Shown here: positions 1 through 6,917 of the stretch, in pieces
Layout of the letters: every line of letters starts with the position of its first letter
Position numbering within the stretch: the stretch's first letter is position 1
Assembly: GCA_964545715.1 (NCBI GenBank)
Contig: CAZJHX010000187.1
Location: 1-19,134, forward strand
Length of the DNA: 19,134 bases
Direction: 5' to 3'
Origin: CAZJHX01 sp964545715
GTDB lineage: Bacteria > Myxococcota_A > UBA9042 > GCA-2863065
Position numbers and translations under genes: made by a program
The notes under the pieces: generated by a model
What the model was told of the DNA's origin: nothing
Seen by the model: the letters and a program-made list of their open reading frames with translations, nothing else
Databases searched by the model: none

Positions 1-235
1 CCCGTACGACCGGGTCGTGCAAATACACCTGGCCGGCCACACGGACAACGGCGACCACTGCATCGACACCCACGACAACTACGTGGTGGATACGGTCTGG
101 GAGCTGTACGGCGAGGTCAACCGCGTCGCAGGCAAGCGCGCCACGCTGCTGGAGTGGGACGACCACTTCCCGGACTTCGAGGTGGTGTGGGACGAGGCCC
201 TCAAGGCCAAGGCCTATCGCGAGCAGACCACGTGA
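1..235 (+). CDS. DUF692 family protein, C-terminal part (BufB/MbnB-like)
   Basis: Only the last 77 codons are in the window; the 5' part lies upstream. The frame is open from base 2 and ends at TGA 233-235. Visible motifs match the C-terminus of the DUF692 family: HLAGH, then DTHD, then a VW.LY segment, then a TLLEWDD strand before a short tail. DUF692 proteins are TIM-barrel, multinuclear-iron oxygenases (MbnB, TglH, BufB) that modify cysteines of small peptides with the help of a partner protein. The next gene is such a partner (DUF2063) and overlaps this stop codon by GTGA, so the two are almost certainly translationally coupled. What is seen is the family motif; the role in maturing a Cys-containing metal-binding peptide (bufferin type) is inferred from family and neighbour. 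The substrate peptide gene is not in view. Confidence 0.85.
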   Translation, partial: PYDRVVQIHLAGHTDNGDHCIDTHDNYVVDTVWELYGEVNRVAGKRATLLEWDDHFPDFEVVWDEALKAKAYREQTT

Positions 236-1062
236 AGTTCGACCTCAAGCAGTTCGAGCAGTGGATGTTTGCGGTCGTCACCCATCGCGAGGGCGTGCCC
301 GGCGGTCTCGAGGCCGCGCGAGCGCACATCGACATCAGCCGCGACACGCTCACCGACATGGTGAACCCATCGCCCGAGCGCACGGCCGAAGAGCGCCTGG
401 GCGTGTACGCCAACATGTACTTCTGGCGGCTGGTCGACATCATGAGAGAGGACTTCCAGGCCCTGCACTACGCCATGGGCGAGGACGCCTTCTACCCGGC
501 CATGGTCAGCTACCTGGTGGACCACCCCAGTCGCAGCTACCGTCTGGCGCCGCTGGGGCGTCACCTGCCGAAGTGGCTTGCGGAGAACGACACGCTGGAG
601 CACAGCGACTTCCTCTCGGATCTCGCCTCGCTGGAGCGCCACAAAGAAGACGTCTTCAACGAGAAGCGCACCCCGACTCTGGACCCTGAGGCGCTGGCGG
701 CCATCCCACCCGACCAGTGGATCGACACACGGGTCGTCACGGTCGACGCGCTACGGCTGCTGGCGGCGCGCTACCCGGTCAACGCCTTCTTCCAAGACGT
801 GATGAACGACGAAGAGCCCGCCATCCCGAGCGCCGAGCCCGAGTGGACGGTCATCTGGCGCCAGGACTTCACCGTGTGGCGGCTGACCATCTCCGAGGCG
901 CAATACACGATCCTGTCAGCGCTGCGAGACGGCGGCACGCTGGGCGATGCGCTGGAGGCCTGCCTGTCGATCGACGGCCTCGACCCCCGGGCCCTGATGG
1001 CGGACGTCGGCGGCTGGTTCCAAAGCTGGACGGTGGACGGGATGTTCTCAGCGGTCGGCTAG
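232..1062 (+). CDS. DUF2063 family protein (HvfC/BufC-like partner of DUF692 enzyme)
   Basis: The protein has 276 residues. I chose the GTG at 232 because it overlaps the upstream TGA (GTGA) and gives an N-terminus (VKFDLKQFEQWMF) typical of the family; an in-frame upstream start at 154 would run back into the previous gene. The DUF2063 core is seen at about residues 55-145: ERLGVYANMYFWRLVDIMRE, then DFQALHYAMGEDAF.PAM, the HPS...L motif, and FLSDLASLERHKEDVF. The C-terminal half resembles the winged-helix-like tail of HvfC/BufC proteins. In characterised systems this protein binds the precursor peptide and presents it to the DUF692 oxygenase. No signal peptide or membrane segment is visible, so it is cytoplasmic. 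It faces the glycosyltransferase gene tail to tail across 21 bases. Confidence 0.85.
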   Translation: MKFDLKQFEQWMFAVVTHREGVPGGLEAARAHIDISRDTLTDMVNPSPERTAEERLGVYANMYFWRLVDIMREDFQALHYAMGEDAFYPAMVSYLVDHPSRSYRLAPLGRHLPKWLAENDTLEHSDFLSDLASLERHKEDVFNEKRTPTLDPEALAAIPPDQWIDTRVVTVDALRLLAARYPVNAFFQDVMNDEEPAIPSAEPEWTVIWRQDFTVWRLTISEAQYTILSALRDGGTLGDALEACLSIDGLDPRALMADVGGWFQSWTVDGMFSAVG

Positions 1063-1083
1063 GACGCCGAGAGAGAGGGGACG

Positions 1084-2571
1084 CTACAGCGCCTTGGCAA
1101 GCCGGCGCTTCGTCTGGGTGAAGCTCAGCAGCGCCATGTACATGAAGCCGAACTGGAACAGCACCATGAACGGGAACGCGACCCATGCGCCGTACGCGAT
1201 GGCCGCGTAGACGGCGTAGGTAAAGTAGAAGCCCAGCGCCAGCTCGATCCACGGCGTGATGTCGAACTTGGTGTGGTATTTCGTGTACTTCTTCCAGGTG
1301 CTGTCGCCCTTGGAGACGACCGCGTACTTGGGCGTGCGGGTAAAGCCGGTCTCGTAGCCGAACAGGGCCTCCAGCACCGCCTTGCAGTTGTTGATGCACA
1401 GACCGATACCCAGGCTGAGCACAACCGGCAGGTACAGGATCGCGTCGCCGCGACTGACGCCCGCTTCGCGCTGGCACACGTAATAGAAGTAGCAGATGGA
1501 CACCGACGCCAGCAGGAACGCGGGCAGGTCGACGAGCATCAGCGCGGGCACCATCAGCTGGTATCGAACCACGATGCTGGCCGGCAGGATGAGACACAAC
1601 ACAACCATCAGCAGATACGCCAGGTTGTTGGTCAGGTGGAAGACGCTCTCCTGCTTCACTTTCTTGGGCAGGTCGCTGCGCAGCAGGCGCGGCAGCACTT
1701 TGAGCGCGGTCTGGATCGACCCCTTGGCCCAGCGGTGCTGCTGAGTTTTGAAGCTGTTCATCTCCACGGGCAGCTCGGCAGGCGCCAGCACGTCGGGCAG
1801 GTAGATGAACTGCCAGCCCTCCAGCTGCGCGCGATAGCTCAGGTCGAGATCCTCGGTGAGCGTGTCGTGCTGCCAACCACCAGCGTCGTGGATGGCCTGC
1901 TTGCGCCAGATCCCCGCGGTGCCGTTGAAGTTGAAGAAGCGGCCCGAGCGGTTGCGCGCGGTGTGCTCGATGACGAAATGCCCATCGAGAAGTACGGACT
2001 GCGCACGCGTCAGCAGGCTGAAGTCGCGGTTGAGGTGGTCCCAACGAACCTGAACCATGCCCACGCCTTCGTCCGTGAAATGGTCGATCGTGTGCTCGAG
2101 GAAGTCCGGCTTGGGCACGAAGTCCGCGTCGAAGACGGCGACGAACTCGCCCTTGGCCACGGCCAGGCCCGCCTCGAGCGCGCCGGCTTTGTAGCCCGTG
2201 CGGTCGGTGCGGTGCAGCAGCGTGATGTCGATGCCCTTAGCCTTCCATTGCTCGACGCAGGCCCGAACAACATCAATGGTGTCGTCGGTCGAGTCATCCA
2301 GAACCTGAATCTCGAACTTGTCGCGCGGGTACCGAATACCGCAGGTGGCTTCGATAAGGCGCTCGGCGACGTACATCTCGTTGTACATCGGCAATTGAAT
2401 CGTCACATGCGGCAGGTCATCCCACTTCCGTTTTGGGATCCACCCGTCCTTCTTGTGCTTGAGATACAAGTACGCGAGGTAATAGCGGTGCCCTCCGTAA
2501 CCCGACAAGAAGACGAGTAGGACGGCATAGAGGCTTAAAAAGCCGATCTCGAACGCGGTGAGGTTATCCAA
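1084..2571 (-). CDS. Processive family 2 glycosyltransferase, CslA/cellulose synthase-like membrane protein
   Basis: The protein has 495 residues. TTG at 2571 is the first usable start: the frame is stopped upstream at 2608-2610, and a good promoter lies just ahead. Order: an N-terminal membrane segment (about 7-27), a cytosolic GT-A domain (about 50-300) and four to five C-terminal membrane segments (about 310-490). Catalytic motifs of processive GT2 enzymes are all present: DDS at 92-94, DAD at 148-150, TEDLD at 239-243 (catalytic Asp about 241) and QQHRW at 277-281. The FFNFNGTAGIWR stretch (212-223) and overall layout are closest to the plant mannan synthase CslA group and its bacterial relatives. 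It should polymerise a beta-linked polysaccharide from nucleotide sugars and extrude it through the inner membrane. No PilZ domain, BcsB or export gene is adjacent, so the polymer is unknown. It is transcribed alone. Confidence 0.88.
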   Translation of the reverse strand: MDNLTAFEIGFLSLYAVLLVFLSGYGGHRYYLAYLYLKHKKDGWIPKRKWDDLPHVTIQLPMYNEMYVAERLIEATCGIRYPRDKFEIQVLDDSTDDTIDVVRACVEQWKAKGIDITLLHRTDRTGYKAGALEAGLAVAKGEFVAVFDADFVPKPDFLEHTIDHFTDEGVGMVQVRWDHLNRDFSLLTRAQSVLLDGHFVIEHTARNRSGRFFNFNGTAGIWRKQAIHDAGGWQHDTLTEDLDLSYRAQLEGWQFIYLPDVLAPAELPVEMNSFKTQQHRWAKGSIQTALKVLPRLLRSDLPKKVKQESVFHLTNNLAYLLMVVLCLILPASIVVRYQLMVPALMLVDLPAFLLASVSICYFYYVCQREAGVSRGDAILYLPVVLSLGIGLCINNCKAVLEALFGYETGFTRTPKYAVVSKGDSTWKKYTKYHTKFDITPWIELALGFYFTYAVYAAIAYGAWVAFPFMVLFQFGFMYMALLSFTQTKRRLAKAL

Positions 2572-2606
2572 CCCAAATCCCCAGGTACTGCCCGAAAAGG
2601 TGCCAG

Positions 2607-2636
2607 ACTATACACCCGCCCTGAATACCGTGTCAA
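2607..2636 (-). promoter_or_regulatory. Sigma-70 type promoter of the glycosyltransferase gene
   Basis: Read on the minus strand there is TTGACA (2636-2631), an 18-base spacer and TATAGT (2612-2607). The predicted transcription start is near 2600, giving a leader of about 30 bases to the TTG start at 2571. This is among the best consensus matches in the window. Confidence 0.6.
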
Positions 2637-2705
2637 CAACGTTGAACGCAATGATTTCAACAGGTTAGCTCCAATTCGAGCACACCATGGATCGCAACAC
2701 GGCCA

Positions 2706-2734
2706 TTGACGTGACCGGATCAGTGCCTTACCTT
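2706..2734 (+). promoter_or_regulatory. Possible promoter for panB-panC
   Basis: TTGACG (2706-2711), a 17-base spacer, and TACCTT (2729-2734). The -35 matches five of six consensus bases but the -10 only three. A start near 2741 would give a leader of about 135 bases. This is the best candidate I find ahead of panB, but it is weak. Confidence 0.25.
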
Positions 2735-2877
2735 TCCGTTGAGCCGGCCAAAGCCGGGGGTCCACCACAACGGCAATGAGCCCGTGGGGGCCACCCATAT
2801 GGCCTTTGTCGCGCTCAAAAAAATGTGAGGACCCAAGACCCGGCGAGGCCGCCTGTGCCCGTCGAGGGGGAGCAACT

Positions 2878-3705
2878 ATGAGTGGAAAGCCTTTCACGAG
2901 TCGACGACCTGTCACGACCACCACCATTCGCGCGATGAAGCGAAAAGGTCAAAAAATCACGATGTTGACGTGCTACGACGCCACCTTCGCGCGCCTGCTG
3001 GATCGCGCGGGCGTCGATCTGCTGCTCGTCGGCGACTCCCTGGGAATGGTGATCCAGGGCCACAACAGCACCATCCCGGTGACGATGGACGAGATGATCT
3101 ATCACTGCCGCTCCGTGGCGCGCGGACGCGGCGAGGGCCGAGCGCACATCGTCGGCGACATGCCGTTCGGCAGCTACCAGGCCAACGCGGACGACGCGGT
3201 GCGAAACGCCGGCCGGCTCCTCAAGGAGGGCTGCGCCGAGTCGGTGAAGCTGGAGGGGGGCGAGCGCGTCGCCGACATCGTCCATCGCATGACCGCCGCC
3301 GGCATCCCGGTCATGGGGCACCTGGGCCTGACCCCGCAGTCCGTCCATCAGCTGGGCGGCTGGCGCGTCCAGGGCAAAACGGCGGCGGCCGCGGAGAAGC
3401 TGGTTCAGGACGCACGAGCGCTGGAGGACGCGGGCTGCTACTCGTTGGTGCTGGAGACGGTCCCGGCTGAGGTCGCACGCCAGGTCACCGAGGCGGTCTC
3501 GATCCCGACGATCGGCATCGGCGCCGGCGTGCAGTGCGATGGGCAGGTCCTCGTGATCTACGACCTGCTGGGCCTCAACCCGGATTTCAGCCCCAAGTTC
3601 TTGAAGCGATACGCCAGCATGGGCCTGGACGTGCTGGGCGCCTGCGAGTCCTACTGCGCCGAGGTCCGGGACAAGAGCTTCCCGACGGCCGAGCATAGCT
3701 ATTAA
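2878..3705 (+). CDS. panB: 3-methyl-2-oxobutanoate hydroxymethyltransferase (ketopantoate hydroxymethyltransferase)
   Basis: First committed step of pantothenate (vitamin B5/CoA) synthesis: it transfers a hydroxymethyl group from 5,10-methylene-tetrahydrofolate to 2-oxoisovalerate, giving ketopantoate, in the cytoplasm. The product is 275 residues, close to the usual 260-280. The start is ATG 2878, preceded by GAGGGGGAG at a good distance; a longer in-frame start at 2776 lacks these signs. The (beta/alpha)8 barrel motifs are complete: TCYDATFA (31-38), VGDSLG with metal ligand D53, VGDMPF with D94, VKLEGG with E126, MGHLGLTPQ (146-154), the catalytic E193 in LVLETVP, and the IGIGAG phosphate-site loop. 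Seven bases separate its TAA from the panC start, so the two are co-transcribed. Confidence 0.97.
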   Translation: MSGKPFTSRRPVTTTTIRAMKRKGQKITMLTCYDATFARLLDRAGVDLLLVGDSLGMVIQGHNSTIPVTMDEMIYHCRSVARGRGEGRAHIVGDMPFGSYQANADDAVRNAGRLLKEGCAESVKLEGGERVADIVHRMTAAGIPVMGHLGLTPQSVHQLGGWRVQGKTAAAAEKLVQDARALEDAGCYSLVLETVPAEVARQVTEAVSIPTIGIGAGVQCDGQVLVIYDLLGLNPDFSPKFLKRYASMGLDVLGACESYCAEVRDKSFPTAEHSY

Positions 3706-3712
3706 TAGAGGT

Positions 3713-4573
3713 ATGGATCTGCTGACCGAGCCGGGCGTGGTCCGGGCGGCGAGCCGAAGCTGGCGCGCGCAGGGGCTGACCGTGGGATTTGTGCCGACCA
3801 TGGGCGCACTTCACGACGGCCACCTGAGCCTCGTCAAGGAGGCACGCGCTGCAGGCGCGGATCGCATAATCGCGTCGATCTTCGTCAACCCGACCCAGTT
3901 CGGAGCGGGCGAGGACCTGGAGAGCTATCCACGCGACGACGAGGGTGACGCCGCCAAGCTCCGCGCGCTGGGGGTGGACGTGTTGTTCAGGCCCGGCGTG
4001 GACACGATCTACCCGCCCGGCAGCGAGACGGCCATCTCCTTGTCGCAGCTGCCCAATCACCTGTGCGGACTGACGCGTCCCGTCCACTTCGGTGGCGTCG
4101 CGACGGTCGTATCGCTGCTGTTCAACATCGTGGAGCCTGACCTGGCCGTCTTCGGAGAAAAGGACTTTCAGCAGCTACAGGTAATTCGCCGGATGGTGCG
4201 CGACCTGCACTTCGGCGTGCGGATTATCGGCGCGCCCATCTTTCGAGAGCCCGATGGGCTCGCCATGTCCAGTCGCAACGTCTACCTCAAGGGCGCCGAC
4301 CGCAAGCGCGCGCTGTGCTTGTCGCAGGCGCTCGCCCATGCGCGGACGGCGGTGGGCGACGGCGAGCGGCGCTGTGCCTCTTTGATCGCCGAGATGCGCC
4401 GTATCTGTGAGGACGCGGGCGGAACGGTTGACTACGTGGCAATCGTGGACCCTGCAACGCTGGAGGCGGTTGATCACGTCGATTCCGAGACCCGCGCGGT
4501 GCTCGCGGTGCAGGTCGGCCCGGCCCGTCTGATCGACAACTGTTCCTTGACAGCCCGGTTTTCCGACCCGTAA
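3713..4573 (+). CDS. panC: Pantoate--beta-alanine ligase (pantothenate synthetase)
   Basis: It joins D-pantoate and beta-alanine with ATP through a pantoyl-adenylate, the last step of pantothenate synthesis. The product is 286 residues, the normal length. Nucleotidyltransferase-fold motifs are intact: PTMGALHDGH (28-37, the HIGH-like site), FVNPTQF (57-63), GEKD (148-151) and the KMSKS-equivalent MSSRN (185-189). The C-terminal dimer domain ends with the DYVAIVDPATLE segment typical of the family. The start ATG has AGAGG directly upstream. Together with panB this supplies two of the enzymes; panE/ilvC and panD are not in the window. Confidence 0.97.
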   Translation: MDLLTEPGVVRAASRSWRAQGLTVGFVPTMGALHDGHLSLVKEARAAGADRIIASIFVNPTQFGAGEDLESYPRDDEGDAAKLRALGVDVLFRPGVDTIYPPGSETAISLSQLPNHLCGLTRPVHFGGVATVVSLLFNIVEPDLAVFGEKDFQQLQVIRRMVRDLHFGVRIIGAPIFREPDGLAMSSRNVYLKGADRKRALCLSQALAHARTAVGDGERRCASLIAEMRRICEDAGGTVDYVAIVDPATLEAVDHVDSETRAVLAVQVGPARLIDNCSLTARFSDP

Positions 4574-4576
4574 ACT
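4547..4576 (+). promoter_or_regulatory. Probable promoter of the HEAT-repeat gene, inside the panC 3' end
   Basis: TTGACA (4547-4552), an 18-base spacer and TAAACT (4571-4576). The start would fall near 4583, giving a leader of about 45 bases before ATG 4628. A 5-bp hairpin (CGGTC/GACCG, 4579-4594) lies at the predicted start. It suggests the downstream gene is not wholly dependent on panBC transcription. Confidence 0.45.
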
Positions 4577-4627
4577 CCCGGTCGCTGAGGACCGTAGAAG
4601 TGTCTGAAAAGTAAAGGGAAATCAGTT

Positions 4628-6892
4628 ATGAACCGCACGCTTTCGAGCCGCCTGCTGACAACAGCCCTGGCCATCATGCTTCCGATGGCCGCCGGCGCCA
4701 GCGTGAATTACGTCTTCTATACGGTCGAGAAAGTGAAGTGGGGCGCCTCGGAGCACCAGCTTGCACTGCCGCGCACGTTTCCGTCCCAGCCCGACCTGAC
4801 CCCCAGCGCGATGGTCAGCGAGGCGTTTCACAAGCTGAAGAGCTACCGCGGCGCAGCCTACGCAAACGCGAGCGTGCAGCTGGACCCGAACTTCGGCGCC
4901 ACGGGGGCGGTCACCGTCACGTTGGGTAAAGCAGCGCAGCCCGAGATCGCGGTCGTGGTCAGCGAGGTGTACTGGACGCTGAAGGGCGCAGGCGCTCGTG
5001 AGGTCCGCGTGCCCGAGGTGCACAAAGAGGCCCTGACCGACGGCGGCGTGCCGTTTGGGGCGTCGATGACGGCGGTGCAGCTGTGGCAGATCCTGCCGCC
5101 CGGCACCCCGGGTCCCGGCATGACCCACATCGGCGACAAGCTCGAGCCCGCCCATGAGGTGCGCCGCAAGCTGGACGCGCGGGACCGCACCGTGATCTCC
5201 GCCGTGCTGGCGCTGCTTCAGTCGCCCACCGCGTACGTTCGGCTGCAGGCCGTGAAGGCCCTGGCGGCGATGAACCTGCCCAAGACCGAGGACGCTTTCA
5301 TCCCGCTGCTGAAGGACGCCGACGGGCGGGTCAAGGCCGCCGTGCTGAAGAGCTTTGCCGGCTCCAAGTCCAAGAAGGTGCTGGCTGCGTTGGAGATCGT
5401 CGTGCAGACCGATCCGGACGCGTCGATGCAGTCCGCAGCCGCTCGCATCCTGAGCGCGGCGGGCATCAGCAAGTACGCCGTCATCGTGCTGTACGACAAG
5501 CTGAAGGACAAAGACGACGGTGTGGTGATGGACGCGGTCACCAAGCTCGGCAAGTCGGGCAAGCCGGAGGTCGCCATGGCCCTGATCGGCGTGCTGAACC
5601 ACAAGAACTCGCAGGCGCGCGAGATGGCGATGAAGGCCATCGTGGACCTGAAGCACTCGGACGCGCTGCGAAAGATCGTCGAGACCGAGTCGATCAACAT
5701 GAAATACCGCAACCAGTCGGGCAAGCTGCTGGCCGGTCAGACGGGCGAAAACGCGGAGCTGGGACTGCGTCACCTGATGGTGCACGGGCCGGTGGCCGAG
5801 CGCGTCTGGGGCATCGGCGAGGTCGCCAAACGCCGCCTGTACAAGCTGGTGGCGGACGTGATCGGCCTGCTGGGCCACGGCGACGCCAAGGTGCGACTGG
5901 CGGCGGCTGAGGCGCTGGGCAACATCAAGGACTCCAAAGCCCTGGTGCCGCTGGCGGATGCGCTGCGCAAGCACGCGGACGAAAAAGACAAGTACGAGGC
6001 CGCGATCATCTCCGTCTTCGGCGGGCTGAGCGTCGGCGAGGTCATCAAGACAGCGGACAGCAAGGACAAGCAGCTGCGTCAGCTGTCGATCAAGAGCCTT
6101 GCCAAGTTCACGGAGGACGGGACTCCGCAGCCGCGGATCCTCGAGGTGCTGAAAAAGAAGCTGGGCGACACCGACCCCGAGATCCGCCGCAGCGCGGCGT
6201 TTGCGCTGGCGCGAATCAAGAACGCCGGCGTCGTGGCGAGCCTGGTGGCGCTGAAGGACGACACAGACCCGTTCATCCGCGAGCAGGTCGCGATCTCGCT
6301 CACGTCGTCGCAGCACGCCAACGCCAATGAGATCCTGCTCAAGTACATCGAGGACTCCAAGACTCCGGTACGCCGCACCGCGGTCGACGGCCTGCGCATC
6401 CGCGGAGTCAAGGAGGCGCTGAAGAAGCTGAAGTTCCACCTGAAGCACCGCGACGTGGAGGTCCGCCGAGCGGTCGTGCACGCAACGGTTGCGCTGGCGG
6501 GCGCAGACGGCTGGGAGACGTGGTTCGCAGACTGGAGCGGCGCCCTGTACGACCTGGATCCGCAGGTGAAGATCTACGCTATCGAGGGCATCGGCTTCCG
6601 CCCGACGGACGCGCGCGTGCCGTCCCTGATCGGTGGCTTGACGACCGACCAGAACGCCAAGGTGCAGGTCGCCGCGCTGAACGCGCTGGGTAAGACCAAG
6701 GCCAAAGAGGCCATCGAGTACATCGCTACCCCGCTCTTCGAGGGCAGCCGAGACGTGAAGCTGGCGGCGCTCAACGCCCTGGCCGCGATCAACCTGGAAG
6801 AGTGCGGCAAGCCGATTCAGGACTTTGTGCGGGTCGAGACGGACGCCAAGTTGAAAGAGCGCGCCAACGAGATCTACGACAACCTGCCGTAG
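4628..6892 (+). CDS. Secreted HEAT-repeat protein
   Basis: The protein has 754 residues. ATG 4628 follows an AAGGGAAA ribosome site. A Sec signal peptide is clear: MNRT, a hydrophobic run, then AGA before Ser25, so cleavage is likely after residue 24 and the protein is periplasmic or exported. Residues about 25-135 form a non-repeat beta-rich domain I cannot assign. From about 190 to the end there are roughly sixteen alpha-helical repeats of 30-37 residues with the HEAT pattern (for example VRLQAVKALAAM, VRLAAAEALGNIKD, IRRSAAFALARIKN, VQVAALNALGKTKA), most showing the D..VR..AA..L signature. HEAT solenoids bind other proteins, so a scaffold or adaptor role in the envelope is inferred. The related bilin-lyase PBS-HEAT family is a formal alternative for the repeats. 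It follows panC but has its own promoter signal and no obvious link to vitamin synthesis. Confidence 0.85.
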   Translation: MNRTLSSRLLTTALAIMLPMAAGASVNYVFYTVEKVKWGASEHQLALPRTFPSQPDLTPSAMVSEAFHKLKSYRGAAYANASVQLDPNFGATGAVTVTLGKAAQPEIAVVVSEVYWTLKGAGAREVRVPEVHKEALTDGGVPFGASMTAVQLWQILPPGTPGPGMTHIGDKLEPAHEVRRKLDARDRTVISAVLALLQSPTAYVRLQAVKALAAMNLPKTEDAFIPLLKDADGRVKAAVLKSFAGSKSKKVLAALEIVVQTDPDASMQSAAARILSAAGISKYAVIVLYDKLKDKDDGVVMDAVTKLGKSGKPEVAMALIGVLNHKNSQAREMAMKAIVDLKHSDALRKIVETESINMKYRNQSGKLLAGQTGENAELGLRHLMVHGPVAERVWGIGEVAKRRLYKLVADVIGLLGHGDAKVRLAAAEALGNIKDSKALVPLADALRKHADEKDKYEAAIISVFGGLSVGEVIKTADSKDKQLRQLSIKSLAKFTEDGTPQPRILEVLKKKLGDTDPEIRRSAAFALARIKNAGVVASLVALKDDTDPFIREQVAISLTSSQHANANEILLKYIEDSKTPVRRTAVDGLRIRGVKEALKKLKFHLKHRDVEVRRAVVHATVALAGADGWETWFADWSGALYDLDPQVKIYAIEGIGFRPTDARVPSLIGGLTTDQNAKVQVAALNALGKTKAKEAIEYIATPLFEGSRDVKLAALNALAAINLEECGKPIQDFVRVETDAKLKERANEIYDNLP

Positions 6893-6917
6893 CCGGTCTT
6901 AAGAGTTCTGGAAGAGA

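Larger units (their letters stand above)
2572..2877. other. Divergent intergenic region between glycosyltransferase and panB
   Basis: These 306 bases hold the minus-strand glycosyltransferase promoter (2607-2636), a weaker plus-strand promoter candidate (2706-2734) and two short perfect hairpins in what would be the panB leader: CCGGC/GCCGG with loop CAAA at 2744-2757, and GGCCA/TGGCC with a six-base loop at 2789-2804. An in-frame extension of panB back to 2776 has no ribosome site or family similarity, so I treat it as non-coding. I do not recognise a riboswitch class here. Confidence 0.5.

Noticed and set aside
1273..2520. A 415-codon plus-strand open frame opposite the glycosyltransferase
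   Set aside because: Antisense to a gene with complete catalytic motifs; the product is low-complexity Val/Gln/Arg/His-rich and has no ribosome site or family similarity.
2776..2877. Longer panB start
   Set aside because: The added 34 residues match nothing in PanB and lack a ribosome site, whereas ATG 2878 has GAGGGGGAG.
4622..6481. A 619-codon open frame on the minus strand opposite the HEAT-repeat gene
   Set aside because: It lies wholly antisense to a gene with a signal peptide and clear repeats; its His/Arg/Gln/Val-rich product has no motif and is a typical shadow frame of GC-rich coding sequence.
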